Of a stretch of DNA of 34,982 bases, positions 23,384-33,326 are shown one piece after another. Position 1 is the stretch's first letter. Each line of letters begins with the position of its first letter. The stretch is from a virus, in IMG/VR virus record IMGVR_UViG_3300033571_026741, positions 1-34,982 of that record; one strand, 5' to 3'. The notes under the pieces are model-generated. The model was not told the origin of the DNA. It did not search any database and saw only the letters and a program-made list of their open reading frames with translations. Made by a program: the position numbers and the translations under genes.

Positions 23384-26300
23384 ATGTCTAACACAAAAAA
23401 TTCTTTTTCCTCTTTAATTGCTCAATTTCTTAGACTTCAGAAGAACTCTCTAGAAATCATCAACAAATTAAATGATGTTGCTACAACACCAAAAGATTCT
23501 GTTGAGATAGAATTTTTGATGGATGACAACACATCTGAAAACATCCAAATTCCCTCTTATGGTTTCTTAAAATCCGAAATTAACAGGCTAGATCAAAACA
23601 TCTTGGCTCTGTCTGGGATGGAGGACAACACAGCCAACATCAGAAAATCAGACGGTACAGTGGCCAAGATCTATCAGGCTTCTGTTTTAAAAGATCCAAA
23701 TTCTCCAACTAGTCTACAGGTACCTGCAACCTTTCAAGCAAAGAACAATTGGTTTTTTGAGTCATTTTTGAATCCTTTGCTTTACATTTCTGTTGATGTT
23801 GAAAATCAAATTCCCACTAACTCTGAAAGAGTCTTAGTTAAAAGAATCATAGCCAACACGCAATCAGATGTTCAGAAACAATATTTCGATGCCAACATCA
23901 AAGGTCGAAACGATTTATCTGACGAAGATTACATTGCAGCTCTTGAAAGCCAAGGAATTCAATATTTTATTGATGAGCAAATCAATGAACTGGATTTACG
24001 CACAATTCGTTACACAGGTTCGTTTGGTGTTCTAAGAATCTTTGATGAGGAAACCACCACATCAGAAAATGGAATTACAACCACAAACACTGTTCGAAAG
24101 TATAAGCTCAATGGCTTTAGATACACTGATACTCTGGCAACAACCACAGATTCACGCACACTTGCAAAAGGTGACCAATTGATTACAGCTGGAGGAACTA
24201 AATACGAGATCTCCTCGATTGACTTCTCCGACTTCACTGTGTCTTTGAGAAGACTCTTTGGATTTGAGGCGATTCAAATTGGTGATTCATCTTTAACCAT
24301 TTTCTCAAACACCCTATCAAATCGAACAGTGGAGATCAATGTGGGATTCGATGAGAGACAATCTATTTTCATCAAATCCATTGATGGAGACTTTAATGTT
24401 GCCTCTAGTACCTACAGTCCGGGAATCACCTTTTGGACAAACGAGTTACAGATTAACACTTCAGATGGGGTTCAAACTCTTGCAGATTTCTACAATGCCC
24501 AAGTTTCAGACTTTGGTCAAATATTCGTGGCAGCTGCGAAGGAAAAAACAATTCCTGCTGTTTATGGTCAGGTGCCTGCTGCTCCAATCGTTTCTGTGGA
24601 CAATTTCAAAGTTGTCCAAGTCAATGCCCAAATAACAGACTCGAATGAAAACGTGGCATTCAAGGAGAAAATTCAAGTTAAAACTTCTCTTAAAAATGAG
24701 ATTTCTTCTATTGATCGAGCTATAGATCAAACTAGAAAACAACTATCTGAACTCACCACAACAGCCACTAAGAAGGCACCTACAGCTGAATTCAAGAAAC
24801 TTAGTGATAAAATTGCAACCCTAACGAAAGACAAGTCAACTAAAACTGAATTACTGTCAACTACGATCACGGATCTCAACAACATCACGACAACAACTCC
24901 CTCTTTGGTTGAATCCCCTAAATACAGAGTTAGAGGTTTCTGGCCTATTCCACAACCTTTGAGCGATCCCAAAACTGGCGAACAAAATATCATTCAGTTC
25001 AACGTTCGTTACAGATATCTTTCTCTTGCTGGAAATCCTAATGGAACAACCCAAATTGACTTTGTTGATAACGATGGAGTAACCAGAGCAGGACAATTCT
25101 CCAATTGGACACAATTCAAAAGTGATCTGAGAAAGAAAGTTTACGATGAAACAACTGGAACTTATGCATGGGAACTCGAAGATGTTAGTGATGCAAACAC
25201 AGTTAATATCAACCAATTAGACATCGCAATCACTAGAGGTGAAAAGGTTGAGATTCAAGTACAAGCAATTTCTGAGGCTGGCTGGCCAACTAATCCATTG
25301 ACCTCAGATTGGTCAACTTCAGTTACTGTTGACTTTCCAGCAGACTTGGCAGTTCAGATTGACAACACTCCATTCATCACTCAAAACATGAGTGACCAAA
25401 CATTGGTTCAAATTCAAAGTGAACTTCAAGCAAAGGGATTGGATCAACATCTCTCTACCCAATTCACATCAGGTGACAAATACTATGCTCACACATCAAG
25501 CACCATTTCCTCCGGATTCTTTGATGCAAGTGGAGGTGCAATTGATCTTTTTCAAAAGCTCACACAAATTGACAACGAACTTCAGGCACTTAGAGCTCTA
25601 GTAGCCAAGGCAAAAGGCACTCTTGGAGTCTACATCAGATCTGGAAATACAACAACAAAAATCAATCCTGGCAGTACCGTCAATCTCTTTGCTGGATATT
25701 ACGATCAGTTGATCGACCTGTCCAACCCTAACAACAAAGGCAAGATTGCTACTGTGACTTATTACCTTGAACTAAGAAATGAGGCTGCAACTCCTTTGGA
25801 GCTTTCTTCTTTAATACCAGGAGGCCAAGGTGTTAAAGCACCGAATACATTTGGACCTACTGGATCAGACTATAATGAAAACAGAAAGTATGGAAATACA
25901 CCTCTTCAATTATCTGGGGTGGTCGCATCTCAAGTTGATACAACAACGCCTGGTGATTTTGTTCAAGCGCTTGGATATCAAAGTGGAAATGCTTATTCTC
26001 AATTTGTTTATCCTAGATATAAGAGCGTAGGATTGGACGAGAATCTATATTTTACACCATTGACAAACATGTCCTGGAACGAGAATAATGGGACGAGCAA
26101 TCTTCCAATCAACAATTATGGAATCTTGATGCCATATAGACCAGACACAACTTCAGTGATTGGTGCTGGTACAAACATCAATATATGGAAGGGAACATAC
26201 ACAGGAGTGGTTCCTGATGGGGCTGGACAGCTCAACGAGTTTTGTGTGCATGTTTCCCATCCAGCTCTCAGTGGAAGCTCATTCCAAGACTTAGAAAGAC

Positions 26301-26866
26301 CGCTAATCACGGGATCGGCTATGGTTTATCCAGCTTTTAGACATGCATTAGGATTTGAGGTTGATGCAAATTCTTCAAGCTCACCAACTGGAGGGACACA
26401 ATCACTTTACCTCCAACAGCTTGAGTTTTATCCTGCAAGTACTGGTGCCACTTTTGGTACTGATGATGATGCTTATCCTAACAAATTAGGTTTTGTTGAA
26501 TCTGATGAATACCTTTGTGGTAAATATTCCTGCGGATCTTATCTCTTTATTGCACCAACAAATCATTCTGCTATTCAAGTTGAAGGTTCGACCCAACTCG
26601 CGAAGAAGACATTAGAATTTGGTCAAGAGAATTCAATCACAGTCCCTGTTATTTTCCAAATGAGATCTTTGGATAAACTTGGATTTATTGGCGGATGGAG
26701 AGCAGCTGGTAATTTGAAAAACATAACTTACAGCAAGAAAATAGGAATAGATGTTCAAGTTAAAAACGAGGATCTCTTTTCCTTCGACTTGCTTGTTACT
26801 GGAAGCCACACTAAGACATCTTTGGTTTCGCCTGCTTATTCTCAAACAGTTATCACCTCAAACTAA
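23384..26866 (+). CDS. Large tail appendage protein with coiled coil and FN3-like domain (1160 aa)
   Basis: The first ~420 residues are mixed helix and strand (FFESFLNPLLYISVDVENQI; FGVLRIFDEETTT). A coiled coil lies at about 427-503 (LKNEISSIDRAIDQTRKQLSEL; KLSDKIATLTKDKS). Residues about 508-652 look fibronectin-III-like, with 'FNVRYRYLSLAG' and 'VEIQVQAISEAGWPTNPLTSDWS'. The last ~500 residues are beta-rich with a CGKYSC pair near the C-terminal third. FN3 folds are common in phage tail proteins that touch the surface. It follows the 727-aa gene by 7 nt. The family name is not recognised; attachment or display is inferred from domain type. Confidence 0.65.
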   Translation: MSNTKNSFSSLIAQFLRLQKNSLEIINKLNDVATTPKDSVEIEFLMDDNTSENIQIPSYGFLKSEINRLDQNILALSGMEDNTANIRKSDGTVAKIYQASVLKDPNSPTSLQVPATFQAKNNWFFESFLNPLLYISVDVENQIPTNSERVLVKRIIANTQSDVQKQYFDANIKGRNDLSDEDYIAALESQGIQYFIDEQINELDLRTIRYTGSFGVLRIFDEETTTSENGITTTNTVRKYKLNGFRYTDTLATTTDSRTLAKGDQLITAGGTKYEISSIDFSDFTVSLRRLFGFEAIQIGDSSLTIFSNTLSNRTVEINVGFDERQSIFIKSIDGDFNVASSTYSPGITFWTNELQINTSDGVQTLADFYNAQVSDFGQIFVAAAKEKTIPAVYGQVPAAPIVSVDNFKVVQVNAQITDSNENVAFKEKIQVKTSLKNEISSIDRAIDQTRKQLSELTTTATKKAPTAEFKKLSDKIATLTKDKSTKTELLSTTITDLNNITTTTPSLVESPKYRVRGFWPIPQPLSDPKTGEQNIIQFNVRYRYLSLAGNPNGTTQIDFVDNDGVTRAGQFSNWTQFKSDLRKKVYDETTGTYAWELEDVSDANTVNINQLDIAITRGEKVEIQVQAISEAGWPTNPLTSDWSTSVTVDFPADLAVQIDNTPFITQNMSDQTLVQIQSELQAKGLDQHLSTQFTSGDKYYAHTSSTISSGFFDASGGAIDLFQKLTQIDNELQALRALVAKAKGTLGVYIRSGNTTTKINPGSTVNLFAGYYDQLIDLSNPNNKGKIATVTYYLELRNEAATPLELSSLIPGGQGVKAPNTFGPTGSDYNENRKYGNTPLQLSGVVASQVDTTTPGDFVQALGYQSGNAYSQFVYPRYKSVGLDENLYFTPLTNMSWNENNGTSNLPINNYGILMPYRPDTTSVIGAGTNINIWKGTYTGVVPDGAGQLNEFCVHVSHPALSGSSFQDLERPLITGSAMVYPAFRHALGFEVDANSSSSPTGGTQSLYLQQLEFYPASTGATFGTDDDAYPNKLGFVESDEYLCGKYSCGSYLFIAPTNHSAIQVEGSTQLAKKTLEFGQENSITVPVIFQMRSLDKLGFIGGWRAAGNLKNITYSKKIGIDVQVKNEDLFSFDLLVTGSHTKTSLVSPAYSQTVITSN

Positions 26867-26876
26867 TAATTAGACA

Positions 26877-29800
26877 TTGGCAAGGAAAATAATAAAACAG
26901 ACTGCCTCTTTTGGGGTTTTAAGAGCTAATCCAAGAATTTCTGGAAATGTAAAGATTACAGTTGATTCCAATGACGACATTTGGCTCAATTCTATTGATT
27001 CGAACCAGGAAATGTCCAACCAAGCCTACAAGGGATTTAGAATCTCTCCTGAATCCTCCTATGATAGGGATTTGTACACTTTCTTCAATGACGGACAAAC
27101 CCCATCACAGTTCATCTTTGGATTGATTGGAGAGGGTGATCCTATCCAAAACCAAGTTCAGAATCTTGCAGATTCCTATAATTTCTACTATAGTGCTGGG
27201 GTAACACCATTGGTTTCTGATAAATATTCGGAGGATTTTTCATATCTTGCTCCATTATGGCTTGGTGAGGACATCCCAGATTATTTTGTGATCTTCAGAG
27301 TGAATGACCCCATCGACTTTCCTTATCAGGTTCCAGTCACCGCCATCACACAAAACAAAAACTACAAGGTCCTGGAAGATCCATTAGTAGATAAGCAGGA
27401 TCCCAATTATTTACCTTTTGTGGTTGACTATCAAGGAACAAATTATACGGATGGTAACATATTTAGTGGTGGAACCTTTCCCATATTCACCATTCTACAA
27501 GGTCAAGGAACTGTGATTCTTTTAGACCCATTGTACAACTTGAATGAAATTCGAGATGTTGAATCCCACTTCTCGCAGAAGATTCTCAACAAATCCACGG
27601 CTATAGCCACGTTTAATCTCAAGGAATCATCTAAAATAGGAAAATACTTAAGAAAGATCAAAGAGACGACAGGATATACAGATAGTTTAATCGATGTTAG
27701 ATTCGAAGAGAACCAGTTGACTACGTTCAATGGTGTGAACTACAATGTGGGGATCTTTGATAAAAAAGGTGATTTTCTTATTGACTTCTATCAAGATCCT
27801 TCTTCTCAAATAGGATTTGAGGAGTACATGACAGATGGCTTTAGAAGAAATGGAATCTTGAGCTATAAACTGTTGAATTTAGAGTTTCTTTTTAATGATA
27901 ACGATTCTGAAAATTACAGCATCAATAGATATTTTGGATTGTATGTAAATGCAGAAACTGTGTCCACATTCAAGCTTGATGGCAATGCTCTATTTCAAGA
28001 TGGAGGTAATTCAGGAAACATCCCAGCTCCAACACGAAATGACAAGGGATATTACTTTCAAAGCTTTCCCTACTTCCAATATAATGACAATGGCGTAAGA
28101 CTTTTCTTAGATCCTGATTTCACAAAAGGGGTCATTCCCACTTCCGAGGATGTGAACGAATCAGAAAGCGAAAAGTTGTTTTGGATTCAAGACAGAAATG
28201 GAGATTTCTATTCTTTGAAAAGAGATGAAAACTATTCGTTAACATCTCCCACAAATCCAGTCTCCACGTATGGCCTCTCTGAAACAGAAAACCAACTGGT
28301 TATTCAAAATAAATCTCTAGACCTCTCGTTGCTTACTGGAGTTGAACCAAACACAACCAAACAATACTATGGTGTGTCCACAGGTGAAAAGGGGAGAGGA
28401 TATTTCGTTATTAGAGTCGCAGGTCCGTTAACAAATACAAATGAAGACACAATAGTCTTCTATCACCCATTAGGAACCATAGGTCCTCCAGGTGGAAAAT
28501 ACGATTTAATTAAAACCTCAGACATGTCATCCTTGGTAGACGAGTGGGGACCTGGAAGTTTTTACTCCCAAGATGCTGCTTTCTATATACATCCTTTTGG
28601 AACGAATGAGGAGATAGCACGAGCTTTAACAGGCATCTTCAATAGCTTCAACTACAATTCATTTGAGGCTTTCCAATCTGGTGATGAGGTTGTGATACGA
28701 ACCAGAGCGACAGGTAAGCAAGAGAACACCAAATATTATTTAGATTTCTTCCAGAATTTCACAACACAAACTCGAATGCCAGAGGCTCGAAGGGGTGCTC
28801 TGTTTTTCAACGAAATTGATGTTTGTGATATCAACAGGAGACAATCTTTTTTAGGTGGCTCAAACTATGCGAACACTAGAGTGAAGGTAAAACTCGAGGA
28901 TCTTAACAAAATAGAAATTGGTAAAACATTTCTAGAGACGGTCAAGCCAACGGGTACTGATTCCTTTGTTGGACTTGCAGAATATTCCAACAAGAGCTCT
29001 TCGATGGTGGTTGGCAAATTTAGATTTGTTGATCAATACGCCAAAGATACGAAAGGTGAAATCGTAGGGCTGAAAGATTTTGAAACACATGGGACAATAG
29101 AGATTTCCAATTTTACAGAAAGAGTGGCTATTGGATCTGTGAACAAAATTTCTGCTTTCAATAGTTTCAATGTTCCTCTTGGAATATTTTCATTCTATGG
29201 TCTTAGAGAAATAGATTGTGATTTCTGGTATAGTCAATATGGTTACACACCCACACAAGAATATTATAAATATCTTGACACGCAATCAGATGGGGTCACC
29301 CTCATAATTCCTGGTAAGTCATATTTTGTAAGTGCTGGGACTGTTATCATCTACAATTCATTAACAATAACTGGACCTGATTTTTTTGAAGGAGTTGCTG
29401 GTGAAGATTCGTATACACTAGTTTCTTCATCAATTGGATCAGGTTTTTTAACAGTGGAATCTAATGTCTATCCCACCTTAAGCTCTCGGGGAAATATCAC
29501 AGGATCTGTCATAACTTCCACTTTTGACATAGCATTTTATCCAGATCTTGATGCCTTTCCTGGATTTTTTGGAATACAAGAGCTTAAATTTGTAGATAGT
29601 GGTGTAACATCTAATAGCAAATTTGCACAGCTTAATTTTGGTAAACTCGCTTCAGAATACGATTATACCCAGGACAATTTCAATCCAAGCTTTGCAACAA
29701 ACAGTAGAGTTGTACCCTACATAACAAAATGGGTATACAATAGGGGAACTGATGTGAGAGGAAATGGATACAGGTTGAATGCGAATTTAGCTTTCAGTCC

Positions 29801-32513
29801 CTTGAACTTTTCACCAAGCTTCTTTAGAAATAGCCAAGATCCACAATATTTCACACACGAGTGGTATCAACTACAAAAACCACCGTTCTCATTACCAGAA
29901 GAAAACCTACATTTTGATAAGAGCTATTTGTCAGGGGAGATTTCAGAATCGGGCTTGATCAATGCAAACCCAGCCTTAAGAGATTACTTTCTAGATTACT
30001 TTAGTGTTGAGGGGGAAGATCTTTCTATATACTACCCAAACAGTACAACAATAGACAAGATCAATCTCACTGAAAGATACACAACATTTAATTTTGTTGC
30101 TGGAGCTGGATTTTCTGAAACATTATTTAGAGGTGCGAAGGTTAGAGTCAAAAGAAGTTATACTGATTTTGGTCAAAATGAATCAATTAAGTTTTTGACC
30201 GATGACAGGTTTTATGATGAGTACAAATTTTCTTGTGTAATCGTTCCCATCAAGAACATCAAACAAACAATTCAGGCTCCCATCAAACTCAAGTTCATCG
30301 AGAACAGAACCTTCAAAAACATCACCTTGATAATAGAGGTACTCATAGATGATTCTAGAGTCTTAAATTTTGAAGAGGTTAGTCCAGAAACTCAATACTC
30401 AGATCTTGATTACTTCCTACTATATTCTCTAAGAGATAAACTCACAAAACAAACTGCAACTGCTCCTATAACAGCAGAGCTTCCTTCTGGAACTATCGAG
30501 CTTCCTAAAGTTGGAGATGTTAAACTCTCTTCAGCTTTAAACATTTCTTCGGTGCCAGGACAATCGGGGATTATTTCGGTGGTTAATAACTTCACATTTG
30601 GAAATGAGGGAGAAGTTTACATCATTCCAAATCCTAATTATGAAACGGATCTCCGTGATGAGATCAATTTTGTTTATCTTCCATCTACTGACCCAGCCAC
30701 CCTTCCTCTTGGATCTACTGGGCCTGGTTCATTCTATGGTGTGATTGGTACGACTGCAGGTGGACCAACTGGAGGATACACCCTGCCATGGCCCACAGGA
30801 GTTGGTCAAGGGGTAGTAAATTTCACCAACGTTGGGCCTGACTATGAGTTTGATTTCGTTGATATTGGATTACCAGGGCCAACCAGCATACCCACATCAG
30901 CATTCTTCAACACCATCAAACAAATTCCAATTTATCAAAGAGAAGGAGGTATAGGATATTGGGGAAACATATTAGAAAAAATCTCATTTGCAAATCTTTC
31001 TTTGTGGATAAACACTGGATATCCTTACATTGATTACAAGACATACGTTTGGAACGAGACAACAAAAACAACTGACGTCCTTTCCAATCAGTTCAAAGTG
31101 GAGTTGTTGAGACCTTCAGCTCTAGAACAAAACGCAATCTTAGTAACACAAGAGGATCAAAACAAACCCCCAGAACTGTCTCTCTTTAATGTTGGATACA
31201 CTTTAGAGGAAGTTCCAGGAGAGACTGAGTTATACAGATATAGTGGAGAGTATATTCCAAGTTTTAGAGAGGTCTTGAAATTTCAGAATGTCAAATATGA
31301 CATGGCATTTTGGACTATGCCTTCTGCCCAAACATTCTTTGTAACGATTATTGATAAGCCTGAAACCTCTCCAGAATACGAAATTGGAAGTCTTCTTTGT
31401 TATGCAATCGACGGGGTAGTCCAAAAAGAGGTTTCATTAACTAAAGGCACCACTTATTACTTTGATTTGGGTGATGCAAGCAACACAGGTTACCAACTCT
31501 ACTTCTCAACAAGTAACAGAGGAAACTCTTTCTCTACTGATGCTATCACTCAAGGATACACACTTGTTGGTACACCAGGAACACCAGGTTCATATGCTGA
31601 ATTTTCGGTTCCCTATGATTTTCCGTCATCTGTTTATTACGTAGCGGAGGGTGACAAATTCATGGGTTCTTCAATCAGAGTTATTGAACCAATTGAATAT
31701 TCCTATTGCTCTTTTGGCCCGGCAAAAGATGATTTTTCCATAGCGAAGAACGTGAATTTTTACAAGTACTCAACAGAATGGATTTTCAGGATTTCAAAGG
31801 ATTCTCCTTTCAATCCAGTCTATAATTTGATAGGAGAAACCCCAGTTGATAAAAGAGACGTTTCCATTTTTGAAAGTTCGTGGGATCCTGGATTTTATAG
31901 ACAATATTCAGACCCTACCACATATGAGGATTTGCCAGGTACTAGAAGTATGAAGGAACAAAAATCTTTCTTTGGTAGTAAAGCCATGCAAACTCCTGAC
32001 CTTATCAATAGTCAAAAACAGAGCATTTATTCCTCATCAATTCCGGACGTGGTCAATGTAAATTTTGAAAACTTCCCAGATTATGAGATTCTTTGGGAGG
32101 AGACCACAACAGAGATTAGGGGAGTTCTTCTTATGGATAGAATGTTGATTAGATATTTTCTCGATGACGGAGCCAAGCAAACCTTCCAACAGTTTATCGT
32201 TCCGGAATTCGGGTTCGGGACTCTGAGTGACATTAATGATGACTTCAACGAATATATGAAATTAAATGTTATTCCAATATTCCAATCTAGAAATAATGGA
32301 GCTTACTTGAAAAAAGTCCCCGTCTCGAATCCAGCTTCTCTTCCTGTAATCGTGGGAAACTTGGCTGATTATCAAAAATTAATCAATGGATATTTTCAAT
32401 CCTCTGAGATTAGATTCACGAAAATCAATGAGTTGAGATACCAATTTACAGTGCCAAAAGATCCAGCTTTCAACTATTCTCTAGCATTTTCAATTCAAAT
32501 TGCAAAAATTTGA
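26877..32513 (+). CDS. Giant virion structural protein, unknown family (1878 aa, TTG start)
   Basis: Start: an in-frame TAG lies at 26871-26873, and the reading frame then offers TTG at 26877 as the first plausible start, giving MARKIIKQTASFGVLRANPR. The next in-frame ATG is over 100 nt further in and would delete this conserved-looking N-terminus. The protein is long, acidic and beta-rich, with many Tyr/Phe/Asn/Pro and repeated strand motifs. Gly/Pro-rich loops occur near 1265-1320 (GSTGPGSFYG; GGPTGGYTLPWPTGVGQG). No catalytic motif is visible. Position after the other appendage genes suggests a tail fibre or baseplate arm, possibly the largest exposed virion part. Family not recognised. 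Confidence 0.65.
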   Translation: MARKIIKQTASFGVLRANPRISGNVKITVDSNDDIWLNSIDSNQEMSNQAYKGFRISPESSYDRDLYTFFNDGQTPSQFIFGLIGEGDPIQNQVQNLADSYNFYYSAGVTPLVSDKYSEDFSYLAPLWLGEDIPDYFVIFRVNDPIDFPYQVPVTAITQNKNYKVLEDPLVDKQDPNYLPFVVDYQGTNYTDGNIFSGGTFPIFTILQGQGTVILLDPLYNLNEIRDVESHFSQKILNKSTAIATFNLKESSKIGKYLRKIKETTGYTDSLIDVRFEENQLTTFNGVNYNVGIFDKKGDFLIDFYQDPSSQIGFEEYMTDGFRRNGILSYKLLNLEFLFNDNDSENYSINRYFGLYVNAETVSTFKLDGNALFQDGGNSGNIPAPTRNDKGYYFQSFPYFQYNDNGVRLFLDPDFTKGVIPTSEDVNESESEKLFWIQDRNGDFYSLKRDENYSLTSPTNPVSTYGLSETENQLVIQNKSLDLSLLTGVEPNTTKQYYGVSTGEKGRGYFVIRVAGPLTNTNEDTIVFYHPLGTIGPPGGKYDLIKTSDMSSLVDEWGPGSFYSQDAAFYIHPFGTNEEIARALTGIFNSFNYNSFEAFQSGDEVVIRTRATGKQENTKYYLDFFQNFTTQTRMPEARRGALFFNEIDVCDINRRQSFLGGSNYANTRVKVKLEDLNKIEIGKTFLETVKPTGTDSFVGLAEYSNKSSSMVVGKFRFVDQYAKDTKGEIVGLKDFETHGTIEISNFTERVAIGSVNKISAFNSFNVPLGIFSFYGLREIDCDFWYSQYGYTPTQEYYKYLDTQSDGVTLIIPGKSYFVSAGTVIIYNSLTITGPDFFEGVAGEDSYTLVSSSIGSGFLTVESNVYPTLSSRGNITGSVITSTFDIAFYPDLDAFPGFFGIQELKFVDSGVTSNSKFAQLNFGKLASEYDYTQDNFNPSFATNSRVVPYITKWVYNRGTDVRGNGYRLNANLAFSPLNFSPSFFRNSQDPQYFTHEWYQLQKPPFSLPEENLHFDKSYLSGEISESGLINANPALRDYFLDYFSVEGEDLSIYYPNSTTIDKINLTERYTTFNFVAGAGFSETLFRGAKVRVKRSYTDFGQNESIKFLTDDRFYDEYKFSCVIVPIKNIKQTIQAPIKLKFIENRTFKNITLIIEVLIDDSRVLNFEEVSPETQYSDLDYFLLYSLRDKLTKQTATAPITAELPSGTIELPKVGDVKLSSALNISSVPGQSGIISVVNNFTFGNEGEVYIIPNPNYETDLRDEINFVYLPSTDPATLPLGSTGPGSFYGVIGTTAGGPTGGYTLPWPTGVGQGVVNFTNVGPDYEFDFVDIGLPGPTSIPTSAFFNTIKQIPIYQREGGIGYWGNILEKISFANLSLWINTGYPYIDYKTYVWNETTKTTDVLSNQFKVELLRPSALEQNAILVTQEDQNKPPELSLFNVGYTLEEVPGETELYRYSGEYIPSFREVLKFQNVKYDMAFWTMPSAQTFFVTIIDKPETSPEYEIGSLLCYAIDGVVQKEVSLTKGTTYYFDLGDASNTGYQLYFSTSNRGNSFSTDAITQGYTLVGTPGTPGSYAEFSVPYDFPSSVYYVAEGDKFMGSSIRVIEPIEYSYCSFGPAKDDFSIAKNVNFYKYSTEWIFRISKDSPFNPVYNLIGETPVDKRDVSIFESSWDPGFYRQYSDPTTYEDLPGTRSMKEQKSFFGSKAMQTPDLINSQKQSIYSSSIPDVVNVNFENFPDYEILWEETTTEIRGVLLMDRMLIRYFLDDGAKQTFQQFIVPEFGFGTLSDINDDFNEYMKLNVIPIFQSRNNGAYLKKVPVSNPASLPVIVGNLADYQKLINGYFQSSEIRFTKINELRYQFTVPKDPAFNYSLAFSIQIAKI

Positions 32514-32530
32514 TGGCTTTTAAATCATGA

Positions 32531-32536
32531 TATATA
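32531..32536 (+). promoter_or_regulatory. ATATATA element upstream of the peptidoglycan hydrolase gene (candidate late promoter)
   Basis: ATGATATATAAT ends 4 nt before the ATG at 32541, in a 27-nt gap. It is the fifth copy of the element and the geometry again predicts a near-leaderless mRNA. Confidence 0.5.
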
Positions 32537-32540
32537 ATCC

Positions 32541-33314
32541 ATGAGGTCGCTAAAAAACTATGAAGATTTTCTAAACGAGGGGTTTACAGACCAATATCTC
32601 GATAAGGTTATAGATTCTTTCATAAAAGCTGTAACCTCAGCCCAAGAAGCTGAAGAATCTCCAAGAGGAAGCAACAAAGGTAAGAAGGTTGAAGCAATGC
32701 AAAAAAAAGTGGGAACAGAGCCAGGTCAACCATGGTGTGCAGCTTTTCTTTACGATGTTGCAAACAAAGTTGAAATTCCTACTGGAATGAAGTCTAAGAT
32801 AGTTAAAACAGCAGGAGTGAAAGTTCACTGGGAAAATTCTACACAAAAGAAAATACTTGCGGAAGATATTAGAAAAAATCCAACTCTTCTGAAGCCAGGG
32901 ATGGCTTTCTTTTATCTTGTTAAATCCCCTAATGGCTCATATCCTGGACCGGGTCACACAGGCATAATCCTCCAAGTTGACCCAGCAAAAAGAACGTTCA
33001 CCGCAATTGAGGGAAACACTAATCCGTATGATGGCTCTAGGGAAGGATATGGTTCTTTTTTGGTTACCCGAAGTGTGGATGATCCTAGCATTTCTAAAGA
33101 CCAATCCACACGTCCAGCAAAACTTTTGGGAGCTATCGATTACTTTTCCGGGATTAGAACCCCTTACTTCAATCAAAAAATCAAGGAAGAGGTTGATAAA
33201 CTTATCAAAACAACTCTTTTGCCAAAAACTCAAAAAGAGATACAATTTCTTAAATCTAATCCCCAAGTGCTCAAGGATTACGATCGAAATTACAAACAGA
33301 GAAACAAAAAATAA
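32541..33314 (+). CDS. Peptidoglycan hydrolase (CHAP/NlpC-P60-like cysteine peptidase) with T4-internal-protein-like N-terminus
   Basis: Catalytic-core signatures are present: PWCAAF with Cys66, KPGMAFFYL, GHTGII with His139, and EGNTN with Glu157/Asn159, the Cys-His-polar order of the CHAP/NlpC fold, so it should cleave wall peptide or amide bonds. The protein is 257 residues, so the enzyme domain spans roughly 50-190, with a Lys-rich helical tail (KIKEEVDKLIKTTLLPKTQKEI). The N-terminus, LKNYEDFLNEGF, closely resembles the capsid-targeting leader of T4 internal proteins (MKTYQEFIAE), including an L-x-E site after which T4-type prohead protease cleaves. If so, the enzyme is packaged in the head and ejected with DNA. 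Otherwise it is a tail-associated or lysis endolysin; there is no signal peptide. It precedes the collagen-like fibre by 12 nt. Confidence 0.8.
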   Translation: MRSLKNYEDFLNEGFTDQYLDKVIDSFIKAVTSAQEAEESPRGSNKGKKVEAMQKKVGTEPGQPWCAAFLYDVANKVEIPTGMKSKIVKTAGVKVHWENSTQKKILAEDIRKNPTLLKPGMAFFYLVKSPNGSYPGPGHTGIILQVDPAKRTFTAIEGNTNPYDGSREGYGSFLVTRSVDDPSISKDQSTRPAKLLGAIDYFSGIRTPYFNQKIKEEVDKLIKTTLLPKTQKEIQFLKSNPQVLKDYDRNYKQRNKK

Positions 33315-33326
33315 AATTCAAGATAA

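Noticed and set aside
26867-26876. Gene fragment or frameshift before the 1878-aa protein
   Set aside because: An in-frame TAG at 26871 seemed to cut the gene, but a TTG at 26877 gives a coherent N-terminus and normal operon spacing.
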